A stretch of DNA of 64,000 nucleotides from CAYMSF01 sp964392985 (GTDB taxonomy: Bacteria > Verrucomicrobiota > Lentisphaeria > Victivallales > Victivallaceae), in the NCBI GenBank assembly GCA_964392985.1, contig CAYMSF010000006.1, positions 1 to 64,000 of the forward strand, written 5' to 3'. Shown here piece by piece: positions 17,939 to 28,300 of the stretch (the first letter of the stretch is position 1; the number at the start of each line of letters is the position of its first letter). The notes under the pieces are model-generated. The model searched no databases. It was not told the DNA's origin and was given only the letters and a program-made list of their open reading frames with translations. The position numbers and the translations under genes were made by a program.

Positions 17939-18085
17939 GTAAATTCCGGACATTCGTGTCCGGGAAAAGTTGCACCGCAAATACTTAATCGTGGCTGTGG
18001 TGCTTAGGGCTTTAAGTATTATTGCAGGATAGTTTTGTGTTTACTGTTTTGAATAGCTGGTTATGTTAGTGGAGTTGCATCAATT

Positions 18086-19357
18086 ATGAACAGTCAGCCC
18101 GCTGAGAAAAATCCATCCTCAACAGTTTTATATTTAACTGAAATTATCGGTGCTAAAATTATTTCCGGTGGCGAGATCGTCGGCAAACTCGTTGACATGA
18201 TTATTGTCGAAAAAGGCATGCCGTTGCCGCATATCACCCATCTCATCGTTCGTCAACCGTTCGGCGAAGCTACTCTTATTATTCCCATTACCACCGTTAC
18301 CGGTATTTCCAGAAAACGCATTGTCGCAGAACTGGAATCTCTTGAACGTTATGAAGGTGTACCCGCCAGAGATGATATGTTAATTATTGACTATGTGCTT
18401 AATCAGAAAGTCATTAACATGTCTAAACGGGAAGTTGCCAGAGTTCATGACGTCAAGATTCTTCGCGTCAACTCATTGCGTAATATGTATGTTACCGATG
18501 TCGATTTCAGCCGGTGCGGCACCTTGCGCAAATATGGCTTGTCCTGGTTGATTGACCTCTTTAAAATTAAAGAAGATACTATTTCCTGGACTCATGTTCA
18601 ACCCCTGCCTCCCAACATGGCTCATTTTAAAGGTAATGTCAAGATTAACGCGCTTCAGGAAAAACTTAACGAAATACCTCCGGCGGATATGGCGGATATT
18701 CTTGAAGACCTGCATCATGAACAACGCCAGATTTTCTTCAAAGAACTTGATACCGAAGCCGCCGCCGAAACCTTTGAAGAGCTTGAACCGGATGTTCAAC
18801 GCGAAATGGTTTCATCCATGGACAAGGAATCTCTCGTGTTCATCCTCGGAAAAATGACTCAGGGACAGGTTGCGGATGTTCTTGCTCACCTCGCTGCAGA
18901 CGAACGGTCGCGTCTGCTCAATATGCTTGAACCTGAATTGGCAAAGAAAATAACCGCTATTCTTGACCAGCAGGAACAGAGTATTGTCAATTATTGTACA
19001 GCACAGATTCTTACCTGCAATATTGACAAACAGGCCAGCGAAGTCAAGGATAATTTTCAGACGATGGCGAAGAATAAAGATGTAATCATGTATCTTTATG
19101 TCGTTGACCAGCACGAACGTCTAGCCGGCGTCATTGACTTGAAAGAGTTGCTCATGTCTGACGACAATGTCAAAATGAAAGATATTATGACCGAAGCAGT
19201 CATTTCTCTAAATGAACAGAGTACCATGAAAGATGCTGTCGAAATGTTTGCCCGTTACGGTTTTAGAGCCATTCCAGTCGTGGATGCCGGTCACCGTATT
19301 ATTGGCGTACTGCAATATAAAGACACTATCAAGCTCCAACAGCGCGGCATTGAGTAA
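18086..19357 (+). CDS. MgtE-like cytoplasmic protein: PRC barrel, MgtE_N, CBS pair, no channel
   Basis: 423 residues with no membrane segment. The N-terminal ~165 residues resemble two PRC-barrel-like units (GAKIISGGEIVGKLVDMIIV, then NMSKREVARVHDVKILRV). Residues about 185-300 form an MgtE_N superhelix (IPPADMADILEDLHHEQRQ, FILGKMTQGQVADVLAHL). The end is a CBS pair (VIMYLYVVDQHERLAGVIDL, MKDIMTEAVISLNEQSTMKD, AIPVVDAGHRIIGVL). In Mg2+ channels these domains gate a membrane pore that is absent here, so the protein is more likely a metal or nucleotide sensor that acts on a partner. The 188-base gap upstream holds the previous terminator. Confidence 0.8.
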   Translation: MNSQPAEKNPSSTVLYLTEIIGAKIISGGEIVGKLVDMIIVEKGMPLPHITHLIVRQPFGEATLIIPITTVTGISRKRIVAELESLERYEGVPARDDMLIIDYVLNQKVINMSKREVARVHDVKILRVNSLRNMYVTDVDFSRCGTLRKYGLSWLIDLFKIKEDTISWTHVQPLPPNMAHFKGNVKINALQEKLNEIPPADMADILEDLHHEQRQIFFKELDTEAAAETFEELEPDVQREMVSSMDKESLVFILGKMTQGQVADVLAHLAADERSRLLNMLEPELAKKITAILDQQEQSIVNYCTAQILTCNIDKQASEVKDNFQTMAKNKDVIMYLYVVDQHERLAGVIDLKELLMSDDNVKMKDIMTEAVISLNEQSTMKDAVEMFARYGFRAIPVVDAGHRIIGVLQYKDTIKLQQRGIE

Positions 19358-19830
19358 TTTTTTCCCGCTCACGTTTACAGGAACACAACGTGTGCCTTGA
19401 AACTCATGGAATTGAGCATAGTTATTAAGGAATAGCAGTTTTAGCCATGGTCATTTATGGTTATGCAGTTATCAATATGCTATGATTGTTGCGCAATGGC
19501 GTGAGTCAAGCTTAGGTTTCGTATATATATAATGATTCTCCGCCGTTACCCGTTTCACTCATTGATCACCTTATGTTCATGGCGAAATCTTTTTTTTGTT
19601 GGAAAAGGTATTGCTTTTTGTGTTTTCTTTAAAGCATAACTTGAAATACCAATTTTTTTAGACTAAATTATTAGATTGTTAAATGATTTAACAAAGTGCG
19701 GAAAGTATCTACAGTTATTTCCATTGATAAGAATTTTTGTTGAATAGCATAATATAATAGAGTCACTGGCAGAATTACATTAATTGTAAGGATGGTTTTG
19801 TCCTTGACTCAACAACGAAGGAAGCTGTGT
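19358..19830 (+). other. Gene-free region upstream of pntA
   Basis: About 470 AT-rich bases. TATAAT-like boxes occur at 19528-19533 and 19753-19758, but neither has a good -35 at normal spacing. No tRNA, riboswitch-like fold or conserved ORF was recognised. It must contain the pntAB promoter, but I cannot place it. Confidence 0.5.
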
Positions 19831-21396
19831 ATGAAGATCGGAATACCGAAGGAAATACATGAAGGTGAACGTCGGGTTGCCGTTGCTCCCGAGACCGTGG
19901 CAGACCTGAAGAAACTTGGTCTGGAATTTATCGTTGAAACCGGAGCCGGTACACTCGCGGATATTTCTGATGCGGCGTTCGCGGCGGTTGGCGCGGAAAT
20001 TGTTCCGGATGCTAAAGCCGTATGGTCACAGGCTGATCTTGTGCTGAAAGTGCGTCCGCCTGAAACCAGCGTAGCCCTCGGCGTAAATGAGGTTGAACTG
20101 ATGAAAGATGGCGCTGCCATGATCAGTTTTATCTATCCTGCCCGGAATAAAGAATTGCTTGAAAAACTGGCAGCGAAGAAAGCGACAGTTTTGGCGATGG
20201 ATATGGTACCGCGTATCAGTCGCGCCCAGAAAATGGATGCATTGAGCTCAATGGCGAATATTGCCGGATATCGCGCAGTTATAGAAGCCGCGAATGAGTT
20301 CGGTCGTTTCTTTACCGGTCAGATTACTGCCGCCGGGCGTGTGCCACCGGCCAAAGTGCTTGTTATCGGGGTTGGTGTTGCCGGTCTGTCGGCAATCGGT
20401 GCAGCGAAAGGACTCGGCGGGATTGTCCGTGCTTTTGATACCCGTCCTGAAGTAAAAGACCAGGTCAAGAGCCTGGGGGCTGAATTCCTTGAGCTGGATT
20501 TCAAGGAAGACGGTACTGGCGTTGGCGGTTATGCCAAAGTTATGAGTCCGGAATTTATCAAGGCGGAAATGGACCTGTTCAAAAAACAGGCGGCTGAAGT
20601 TGATATCATCATCACGACGGCGCAAGTTCCGGGAGCGAAAGCCCCGATTCTTGTCACTACTGAAACAGTTGAAGCGATGAAACCCGGTTCAGTCATTGTT
20701 GACCTGGCGGCGGAGCAGGGTGGTAATTGTGAACTCACTAAACCCGGCATCGTATATCTGCATAATGGCGTAAAAATCATCGGTTATACCGATTTGGCGA
20801 GCAGACTGCCGAATCAGGCCAGCAAGCTCTTCGGTGCCAATATGGCACACTTCCTTAAAGAAATGAAGATTGGCGAGGGCTGGAATGTTGATTTGGACAA
20901 TGAAGTCATTCGCGGTGCGCTCGTTACGCATCAGGGTGAAATAACCTGGCCGCCACCGAAACCTAAAGTCGATCCTTCCAAGGTCGCAGCACAGCAGAAA
21001 GCCGCAGAACCGGCAACCGTGACTGAAAAGAAAACAGAAGCGGCAAAGTCAAATCCGCTGCGCACAATTATTCTGATGACGCTGGGATTGGGTGTTTTGC
21101 TGTTAATCGGGCTTTTTGCTCCGCCCAGTTTTCTGCCGCATTTCACTGTTTTTGTGCTGGCATGTTTTGTCGGCTATATGGTAATCTGGGATGTTACTCC
21201 GTCATTGCATACTCCGTTGATGAGCGTCACCAATGCCATCAGCGGTATTATCGTCATCGGTGCGATACTGCAGGTTTCGCAAGGGCTGGGTAACTGGGTT
21301 ACCTGGGTTTCGGCGTTCGGCATATTTCTGGCCTCTATCAACATTTTTGGCGGATTCCTGGTAACCCGCCGCATGCTTGGCATGTTCCGCAAATAA
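19831..21396 (+). CDS. pntA: NAD(P) transhydrogenase subunit alpha
   Basis: Proton-translocating transhydrogenase: transfers hydride between NADH and NADP+ at the inner membrane. The opening MKIGIPKEIHEGERRVAVAP and the NAD-binding VLVIGVGVAGLSAIGAAKGL define domain I. Residues about 375-400 are an Ala/Lys-rich linker, followed by about four transmembrane helices (RTIILMTLGLGVLLLIGLF to NIFGGFLVTRRMLGMF), so this is the full-length, unsplit alpha subunit of E. coli type. The ATG at 19831 is preferred to 19792 because AAGGAAG lies 6 bases upstream and the family begins MKIGIPKE. pntB follows after 15 bases. Confidence 0.95.
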   Translation: MKIGIPKEIHEGERRVAVAPETVADLKKLGLEFIVETGAGTLADISDAAFAAVGAEIVPDAKAVWSQADLVLKVRPPETSVALGVNEVELMKDGAAMISFIYPARNKELLEKLAAKKATVLAMDMVPRISRAQKMDALSSMANIAGYRAVIEAANEFGRFFTGQITAAGRVPPAKVLVIGVGVAGLSAIGAAKGLGGIVRAFDTRPEVKDQVKSLGAEFLELDFKEDGTGVGGYAKVMSPEFIKAEMDLFKKQAAEVDIIITTAQVPGAKAPILVTTETVEAMKPGSVIVDLAAEQGGNCELTKPGIVYLHNGVKIIGYTDLASRLPNQASKLFGANMAHFLKEMKIGEGWNVDLDNEVIRGALVTHQGEITWPPPKPKVDPSKVAAQQKAAEPATVTEKKTEAAKSNPLRTIILMTLGLGVLLLIGLFAPPSFLPHFTVFVLACFVGYMVIWDVTPSLHTPLMSVTNAISGIIVIGAILQVSQGLGNWVTWVSAFGIFLASINIFGGFLVTRRMLGMFRK

Positions 21397-21411
21397 TCAC
21401 GGGAGATTTTC

Positions 21412-22821
21412 ATGGAAACGATTGGATTACTTACTGCAGCCTATATTATTGCAGGCGTTCTTTTTATCCTCAGCCTCAGCGGTTTGAGCAATCAGGAAAC
21501 CGCCAGACGCGGTAACTGGTATGGTATAATCGGTATGGCGATTGCAGTTATCGCCACAATTTTCGATAACCGGGTGACCGATCAAGGCTATATTATTTTA
21601 ATTGTCGCATTACTCGCCGGGGGTGCTATCGGCGCGATTGTCGCTGCCAGAGTTGTCATGACTGCGATGCCGCAACTTGTGGCCGGTTTTCACAGTTTTG
21701 TCGGACTGGCGGCGGTTCTGGTTGGTGTTGACAGCTATATGACCGCAAACCATTTTCCAACTAATGCCGAACATGTCATTCACGGTGTTGAAGTTTATAT
21801 CGGTGTTTTTATCGGAGCAATCACTTTTACCGGTTCGATTGTCGCATTCGGCAAGCTTCAGGGCATTGTCCGGAGTAAACCGCTCCTCCTGCCTGGTCGT
21901 CATCTGATTAATTTGGCTATGGCGGCGGCGATTGTTGTACTCGGTTATTTCTTCTTCTCCGCCGGCGCCACCTGTTGCGGCTTGATTCCACTGCTGATTA
22001 TGACTGCAATCGCTTTTGTCCTCGGTGTTCACCTCGTCATGAGTATCGGCGGCGCTGATATGCCTGTCGTAGTGTCGATGTTGAACAGCTATTCCGGCTG
22101 GGCTGCTGCGGCTACCGGTTTTCTGTTGAACAATGACTTGCTCATTATTACCGGCGCGCTTGTCGGCAGCAGCGGGGCAATCCTCAGTTATATCATGTGC
22201 AAAGCCATGAACCGTTCCATTATCAACGTCATTTTCGGCGGATTCGGCGCCAGTGAAGGTTCGTCCGCTCCTGCCTCCGGGACCGCGGTACAGGGTGAAA
22301 TCGTCGCTACTTCAAATGAAGAAGTCGCGACAATTCTGCAGGAAGCCGGCAGCGTGGTCATTATTCCCGGTTATGGTATGGCAGTAGCTCGCGCCCAACA
22401 TCCGATTCGCGAAATCACCGACCGGCTTAGAGCAAAAGGGGTTAATGTCCGTTTTGCTATTCATCCTGTCGCCGGACGTATGCCCGGACACATGAACGTT
22501 CTGCTGGCTGAAGCCAATGTCCCCTATGATATCGTTCTGGAAATGGATGAGATCAACCCGGAAATGGAAGAAACCGATGTCGCCCTGGTCGTCGGCGCCA
22601 ATGATACTGTCAATCCCGGCGCTTTGGAAGATTCTTCCAGCCCGATCTATGGCATGCCCGTTATTGAAGCATGGAAAGCAAAAACCTGTATCGTCCTAAA
22701 ACGCAGTATGGCAACTGGTTATGCCGGCGTCGAGAATCCGCTTTTCTTCAAGGAAAACTGCCGGATGCTCTTCGGCGATGCCAAGAAAAGCGTTGACGGC
22801 GTACTGGCTCATCTGAAATAA
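21412..22821 (+). CDS. pntB: NAD(P) transhydrogenase subunit beta
   Basis: Partner of PntA. The N-terminal ~270 residues are membrane helices (domain II), with HSFVGLAAVLVGVDSY and MPVVVSMLNSYSGWAAAATGF. The C-terminal ~180 residues bind NADP(H) (domain III), with VIIPGYGMAVARAQHPI, HPVAGRMPGHMNVLLAEANV, DVALVVGANDTVNP and the closing CIVLKRSMATGYAGVENPLF. Both domains are complete at 469 residues. GGGAG precedes the ATG, and a strong terminator ends the operon. Confidence 0.96.
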   Translation: METIGLLTAAYIIAGVLFILSLSGLSNQETARRGNWYGIIGMAIAVIATIFDNRVTDQGYIILIVALLAGGAIGAIVAARVVMTAMPQLVAGFHSFVGLAAVLVGVDSYMTANHFPTNAEHVIHGVEVYIGVFIGAITFTGSIVAFGKLQGIVRSKPLLLPGRHLINLAMAAAIVVLGYFFFSAGATCCGLIPLLIMTAIAFVLGVHLVMSIGGADMPVVVSMLNSYSGWAAAATGFLLNNDLLIITGALVGSSGAILSYIMCKAMNRSIINVIFGGFGASEGSSAPASGTAVQGEIVATSNEEVATILQEAGSVVIIPGYGMAVARAQHPIREITDRLRAKGVNVRFAIHPVAGRMPGHMNVLLAEANVPYDIVLEMDEINPEMEETDVALVVGANDTVNPGALEDSSSPIYGMPVIEAWKAKTCIVLKRSMATGYAGVENPLFFKENCRMLFGDAKKSVDGVLAHLK

Positions 22822-22865
22822 TACAGTTGGTGTGCTTGTCTAGATGCCCAATCCGGTGAATGTAT

Positions 22866-22893
22866 GGCTGTTCCAATGGAACAGCCTTTATTC
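22866..22893 (+). terminator. Rho-independent terminator of pntAB
   Basis: Perfect 9-bp stem GGCTGTTCC/GGAACAGCC with an AAT loop (22866-22886), then TTTATTC. The tail is less U-rich than ideal. Confidence 0.8.
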
Positions 22894-22941
22894 ATTTATT
22901 GTGGACAATAAAATGTCTTTTTCCTTGCCCGCCTTTTTGTT

Positions 22942-23802
22942 TCATCCTTTCTTTTTAAAATGCAGGTGGCGGTAGGCGTTGGGAGTAACTCCAATCAAGC
23001 GTTTGAATACATTGTTAAATTGCGCTGCACTGGAAAAGCCCAGCTCATCCGCCAACAGTTTTACCGGAGTTATTGAACTCATCAACTGAAGTTTGGCGCG
23101 TTCAATTCTGCTGTTGAGAATATATTGGTACGGACTGCTGCCGGTTTCCTCACGGAATTTGCGCCCAAGGTGTTCACGCGAAATGTTTAACATCCGGGCA
23201 ATTTCTTCGACTGTCAGTATCTGATTGACCTTGTCATTGATAATTGTGCGTACCCGTTCAGAAATGAGATTGGCTGATGATGCGTTACCAGTCTTCTCCT
23301 TGCTCCATACCAGTGAAGAGAGCAGTTCCATGACCAGTGAACACGATTCCGCTGAACTGATCAGTCTGGACTGAAATCCGGAATTGCAGTAGGCCTGGAT
23401 TCGGTTGATTATGGTTGATGATGGTTTTAATTCGAAAACATAACCCCAGCGCCGGTTGATTGCGGAAACCATTTCTGTTGATGTTTCCGATATAAACGAA
23501 CACCATAACACCTGCCAAGGTTCAGTTGCATCCTCCGGATAATAATATGAGTAGGACGGATCGTCGAGCTTCAGCAGAAAGCCAGTTCCCGCCGGTATTG
23601 GCGAAGATATTTTTCCGTCACTGAATCTGCCTTCACCGGAGAGAGTGTATTGAAAAATACACTCATTCTTCTCGAGGCGTTTGCTGCCGGTGTAGTAATA
23701 AGTCGCATCGTAAATTGTGCTGATATGAATTATCCGTAAAGCTGGCAATTCCGGTAACTGATTTTTGATTTCAAAAACGGTTCCACTATTATGTTTCAGC
23801 AT
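22942..23802 (-). CDS. AraC family transcriptional regulator
   Basis: Sugar-responsive activator type. The N-terminal cupin-like effector domain (about 1-160) has IFQYTLSGEGRFSDG and AGTGFLLKLDDPSYSYYYP. Residues about 185-280 hold two helix-turn-helix units: LTVEEIARMLNISREHLGRKF and a second one ending LGFSSAAQFNNVFKRLIGVTPNAYR, the classical AraC signature. It diverges from the UroD-family gene across 115 AT-rich bases, so it probably controls that gene and perhaps the GH2-like cluster beyond. Confidence 0.9.
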   Translation of the reverse strand: MLKHNSGTVFEIKNQLPELPALRIIHISTIYDATYYYTGSKRLEKNECIFQYTLSGEGRFSDGKISSPIPAGTGFLLKLDDPSYSYYYPEDATEPWQVLWCSFISETSTEMVSAINRRWGYVFELKPSSTIINRIQAYCNSGFQSRLISSAESCSLVMELLSSLVWSKEKTGNASSANLISERVRTIINDKVNQILTVEEIARMLNISREHLGRKFREETGSSPYQYILNSRIERAKLQLMSSITPVKLLADELGFSSAAQFNNVFKRLIGVTPNAYRHLHFKKKG

Positions 23803-23917
23803 ATCACAAATACTAAATTAATATCAATTTATAATCATTGAACGGACTATTTCCTAGCTGTATATTATTTTATACTATAATCACTAATAACTAATTTTCA
23901 ACAAAATGGAGAGGGCA

Positions 23918-25180
23918 ATGAGCAATTTTTCAGTTACTCCGGAAGAACGAATTTATTTGCGTGAATTGGCGAAGAAATGTCAGGAATATGCCAATCTGCC
24001 GGTCATGGCGGAACGCCGTAAACTCTGGTATGAACATAACGCACTGCAAGGTCGCCGTCCGATGTTGGTGATGGAAATTAATTCCTTTATTAATGATATT
24101 CTGCCTGCGTTGAAATGCACCAGTCCACTGGCGCGTGAAATTGAAGCTGCACTTCAGACCAGAATCGTCAACCATGAACTGGTGGATGATGATAAAGTAC
24201 TTTCTCCTGAATATACGGTGCCATGGCAGATTGATTTCCGCCTCTTCGGGCTTGATGTAAAATTTCACCGGGCTGATGATGGGCAAGGACGTAACATTGG
24301 TTATCAGTTTGAATACGATATTACTGATTTGCGTCGCGATATTGAAAAACTGCAACCGTCAACTTTCAGTGTTGACCGGCCGGCTACATTTGCGAAAAAA
24401 GAATTTATCGAATCACTGCTCGGCGATATTATGCCGGTAAAAATCAAGAATAAGTCGATGGAATGGGCTTTTGGCGTTACGCAACGCGTCATCATGCTGA
24501 TGGGTATGGAAAATATGTTTGTGGAACTGATGGATTCCCCGGAATTGGTGGCGCGGTTGCTTGAGATGATACGCGATGGTTTGCTGGATTATGCGAAATG
24601 GATGGAACGCGAAGAACTGTTGACTTTGAATAATGGCAATGATTATGCCGGCGCCGGCAGTTACGGTTTTACAGACGAACTGCCAGCCGCAGGTTTTGCG
24701 GGCAAGGTAAGACTCAAGGATTTATGGGTAAATATCAACAGTCAGGAATCGGTCGGCTTGTCACCGGAAACGTTCAGTAAATACATCTATCCGGCATACC
24801 ATGAGATTGCCAAAGAATTCGGCCTGACTTACTACGGTTGTTGCGAGCCGGTGCATGAAGTATGGGAATCCTGTATCAAAAATCTTCATAATCTGCGCAA
24901 AGTCTCAATTTCAGCATGGTGCAATCAACAATTTATGGGCGAAGCGCTGCGCGGTTCAAAAGTGATATATTCAAGAAAACCGTCACCAAATTTTATTGGC
25001 GTTGGCGATTTTGTCCCGGAAGCCTATGCCGCTCATATCGCGGAGACATTGACTCTCGCCAAAGGATGTCATCTGGAAATAATTTACCGCGATATTTACA
25101 GCCTCAACGGTGACCGTACACGTCCAGGCAGAGCAATTAAAATCGCGCGCGAATTAATTGATAAACAATGGAATGGCTGA
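23918..25180 (+). CDS. UroD-family protein
   Basis: A 420-residue protein of the uroporphyrinogen decarboxylase superfamily, recognised by its overall TIM-barrel pattern (YAKWMEREELLTLNN, LKDLWVNINSQESVGLSPE, YYGCCEPVHEVWESCIKNL). The MtaA zinc pattern HxC is not present; GCCEPVHE may supply ligands instead. It is unlikely to make haem, given its place between an AraC regulator and secreted hydrolases. The ATG at 23918 is chosen because GGAGAGG lies just before it; the earlier ATG at 23906 would overlap that site. Its last 18 codons recur as a remnant at 29342. Confidence 0.7.
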   Translation: MSNFSVTPEERIYLRELAKKCQEYANLPVMAERRKLWYEHNALQGRRPMLVMEINSFINDILPALKCTSPLAREIEAALQTRIVNHELVDDDKVLSPEYTVPWQIDFRLFGLDVKFHRADDGQGRNIGYQFEYDITDLRRDIEKLQPSTFSVDRPATFAKKEFIESLLGDIMPVKIKNKSMEWAFGVTQRVIMLMGMENMFVELMDSPELVARLLEMIRDGLLDYAKWMEREELLTLNNGNDYAGAGSYGFTDELPAAGFAGKVRLKDLWVNINSQESVGLSPETFSKYIYPAYHEIAKEFGLTYYGCCEPVHEVWESCIKNLHNLRKVSISAWCNQQFMGEALRGSKVIYSRKPSPNFIGVGDFVPEAYAAHIAETLTLAKGCHLEIIYRDIYSLNGDRTRPGRAIKIARELIDKQWNG

Positions 25181-25239
25181 AAAATATTATCAGCATTTTC
25201 TCTATTGTTTTTATTTGTATTGTTTTTGTCTTGTGTTAG
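25127..25239 (+). repeat. Direct repeat copy A: end of the UroD-family gene plus flank
   Basis: The last 54 bases of the UroD-family gene and about 59 bases beyond resemble 29342-29459. The coding part differs at 3 of 54 positions. The non-coding part is more diverged but keeps blocks such as TTATTTGTATT and TTGTCTTGTGTTAG. The two copies flank the first GH2-like gene. Confidence 0.85.
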
Positions 25240-25329
25240 CTTACTCGGACTGATTGTTAGCTTTATAATCTGGTAGATAGATTCCCCAAAACAGGAAAAC
25301 TTTCGAGCTATAAAAAACTGGAGATTAGT

Positions 25330-28300
25330 ATGACAAAGTTTCAGTCCAAGTTAAAAAGCATCACCGACACTTTTTTGCGTTATTTTTGCATTGCTGCGAT
25401 GACTGTGCTGCCACTTGTCGTCAATGGCGGCGCGCCAGCCGCCAACCCGGAAACCGGAAGCAAGGGAATCGCCAAGCTCATCAATGATCCATCCAATGAC
25501 GAGCTGAACAAGCGGCTGGAGTCGCCATATCTCGATCCGAAGCACTTTGACAAGTTTTACGGTAAGTTGCCTCGCCTCTATCTGCACGGTATGTGGAAGT
25601 TAACGGTGACACCGAATCCAGCCGGGCGCAATCTTGGACCTGGGGAGTATTTTTTCGACGATGCTGGAATGAAGAAAGGCTTCACCGCTGCTGACTTCGA
25701 CGACTCGTCCTGGAGCGACTTTTACATCCCGCAGAAACTGACAATGCCGATAAAAAACATATTTGGCATCACTTTGGAAAAATTTGTTTCGGAAAACCAG
25801 CGTTACAGCCAGCACACCGCCTTGGGGGACGGCTATTCCTACCTTGCCACGCGGTTTGTCATTTCCCCGGAGCAGCGAGGCAAGCGGGTGATACTCCATT
25901 TCGACGCGGTCAACAGTCTGCCGGTTGTTTTTGTCAATGGCCAGGAAGCCGGACGTCCGAAAGAATATGCGCTGGGCGGATCGGTGGACAGTTCTTCGCT
26001 GGATATTACCCCGTGGGTCAAGTCCGATGGGGTCAACCGGCTCGTGGTGCGTACCTACAACCAATTCTACTCCAAGCCAAAAACCGAATGGAATGACGGG
26101 TATGGGTTCAACTGCAACGGGGTCTGGCGGCCGGCATGGGTCGAGTTCTGGGATGATATCCGGGCGGAGAAGTTGCGCATCAAGAGCGTCTTCCCCGATG
26201 CGGCCGAGGTGCAATGCACTCTGCTAAACCCTGGCAGTCTGCCACAAACTGGCAAGGTCTCGCTGGTGGTAACTCCATGGAAGGGCAATTATTCCAGGGC
26301 GGTTGATGAGGCCGGCAAGCGGTGGGAGTCGGAGACATTCGAGACCCAAATCGCCGCTGGAAAAACCGAATTCAAAGCGCGCATCAGCCTTCCCGGCATT
26401 CGCCTCTGGCATATGGAATCTCCCTACCTCTACGAGATGCGGGTCTATGTGGACGGCAAACTCGCGGGTACTGACACGTTCGGCGTGCGCAGCATCAAGC
26501 GCGATGGGCGGCGCATTCTCGTCAACGGCATTCCGGCGTATTTTTTCGGACTCGGTCTCAGCGATGGGTTCTGCATCCCGGGTCCATGGAGGCACTACGA
26601 GCTGTTGCTGAACAAGAACGGGGTCTCCGGCGATACACTGGCCATGTATAAAGACAACGTAAATATCAATGCCGTCATCCGCAGCGGAAATTGGACGGAG
26701 ATTCTCTACCAGATCTGCGACGAACTCGGGCTGGCCCGCTGGGGGGAAGAAACTCTGAATGGTTATGATCTGGGTTTTGCTGGCTACGACCATTTTGGCA
26801 TTATCGGGCAGAACAAATTCAACCTCCCTTGCGGTGCTATGTGGAGCTTTGGCGCATTTTCCAAAGGTGTTAAAGGCATGGAAGGGGAAGGAACCTGCAT
26901 GACGGCGCAGGCTCCACGGTGGGTCGAGTTTTACAAGCGACTTTTTGAACTTTATGGCAATCATCCCGCCCTCCTTTCCTGGACAACTCCCGGCGAGATT
27001 TTTTGTCTCGAGCGCAGCGAGACCGCCTTGGCGGTTGATATCATTGGCAAATACAAGCAGGATGATCGGCTTGTCGGCTTGGATGGCGTGCATTTTTATC
27101 ACACGGAATGGAGAGGGAATAAGAAGCGCTATGTATCTTGGGCCAAAGAACCAGGCAATTCGGTCCCGGGTGTGGATTTTGTCCAGGAACACAATAGACC
27201 ATTACAAAACGCCAAGGTGCAATCACTTGGCTTTGATGTCGATGAGTTGCACTTGCTTGAAAAGACCAGTGCCGATGCGTATCCCGGCGAAGGCGGGCTG
27301 CCACTGACGGCCTCTCCGGCGCTGTCTCATAGCGGCCATTACTGCGATTTATACTTTCCCCGAACTCCGGAAGAAGTCGCGAAGCTGGAGAAGCTGAATC
27401 CGTTACGCAAAGCCGAGTATTTGGCCTCGCTGGCGATCTGGAAAAATGGCGCCTACGACAAAAAGAGCCTGTGTGACTTTGCTTCTGGACCGGCGATTTT
27501 TGGCTACGCATCCTGGGGCAAGCGGTATGCGGGGTTGCATACTTTCATGTCCACCAATGAAGAGCGTTACCGCTACCTTGGGTTCGACATGCAGCAACTG
27601 GGCGAGCTGATGCGCTGGCACAGTGAGTTTTTCCGTGGATATGGCTTTGTGAACATTGATCATTTCGCCACGACGAAGGAGACGATGATCAGGTTGCGTG
27701 ATGGGCTATTCGACCCGGCAGTCGTTGTTCCCCAGCCGACGATGTGTGCCTACACCCGCCGCATGCAGCAGCGGATTCTGCCGCTCCTGGACTGGCATTT
27801 CAACCACAATCTCTTTGCCGGCGAGAATCATCGCTACGAGCTGCGCGTCCTGAATGACGGGACGAGTGCGTTCCCCGGAGGAACCCTCACCGCCACCCTG
27901 CGCGTGGGCGAAGCGTTCGAGAACTTCGGCAGGGAAGAGAATCTGCCGGTAGCTTGGAAGTCTACCGCAGCAATTCCCGAAATCATCGCCGGCGAGCGAT
28001 ACAGCGGCGCACTTGAGCTCAAGCTTCCGGCCGCCCTGAATGCGGGGCGATACACCATGATGCTCGTTCTGGCCGACAAGAGCGGGCAGACCGTCTCCGG
28101 CAATACATACCCCATCAATATTGGCCGCAGAGAGGCAGGCAAGGTAACCTATGCCGAGCGCATCGGCGTCTATGTCGGCACCAGCAACCCGGAAGGCGAG
28201 GCGTTCGTCGCGATGTTGGAAGGAATGGGGTTGAAGATTGATCGGCTGAAAGACTTTTCCGGCATCGGCAAGCTCAAGTATTTGGTGCTCGGCCCGGGTG

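Noticed and set aside
19528..19758. TATAAT boxes upstream of pntA as promoters
   Set aside because: No -35 element at 16-18 bases; the region is AT-rich, so such boxes arise by chance.
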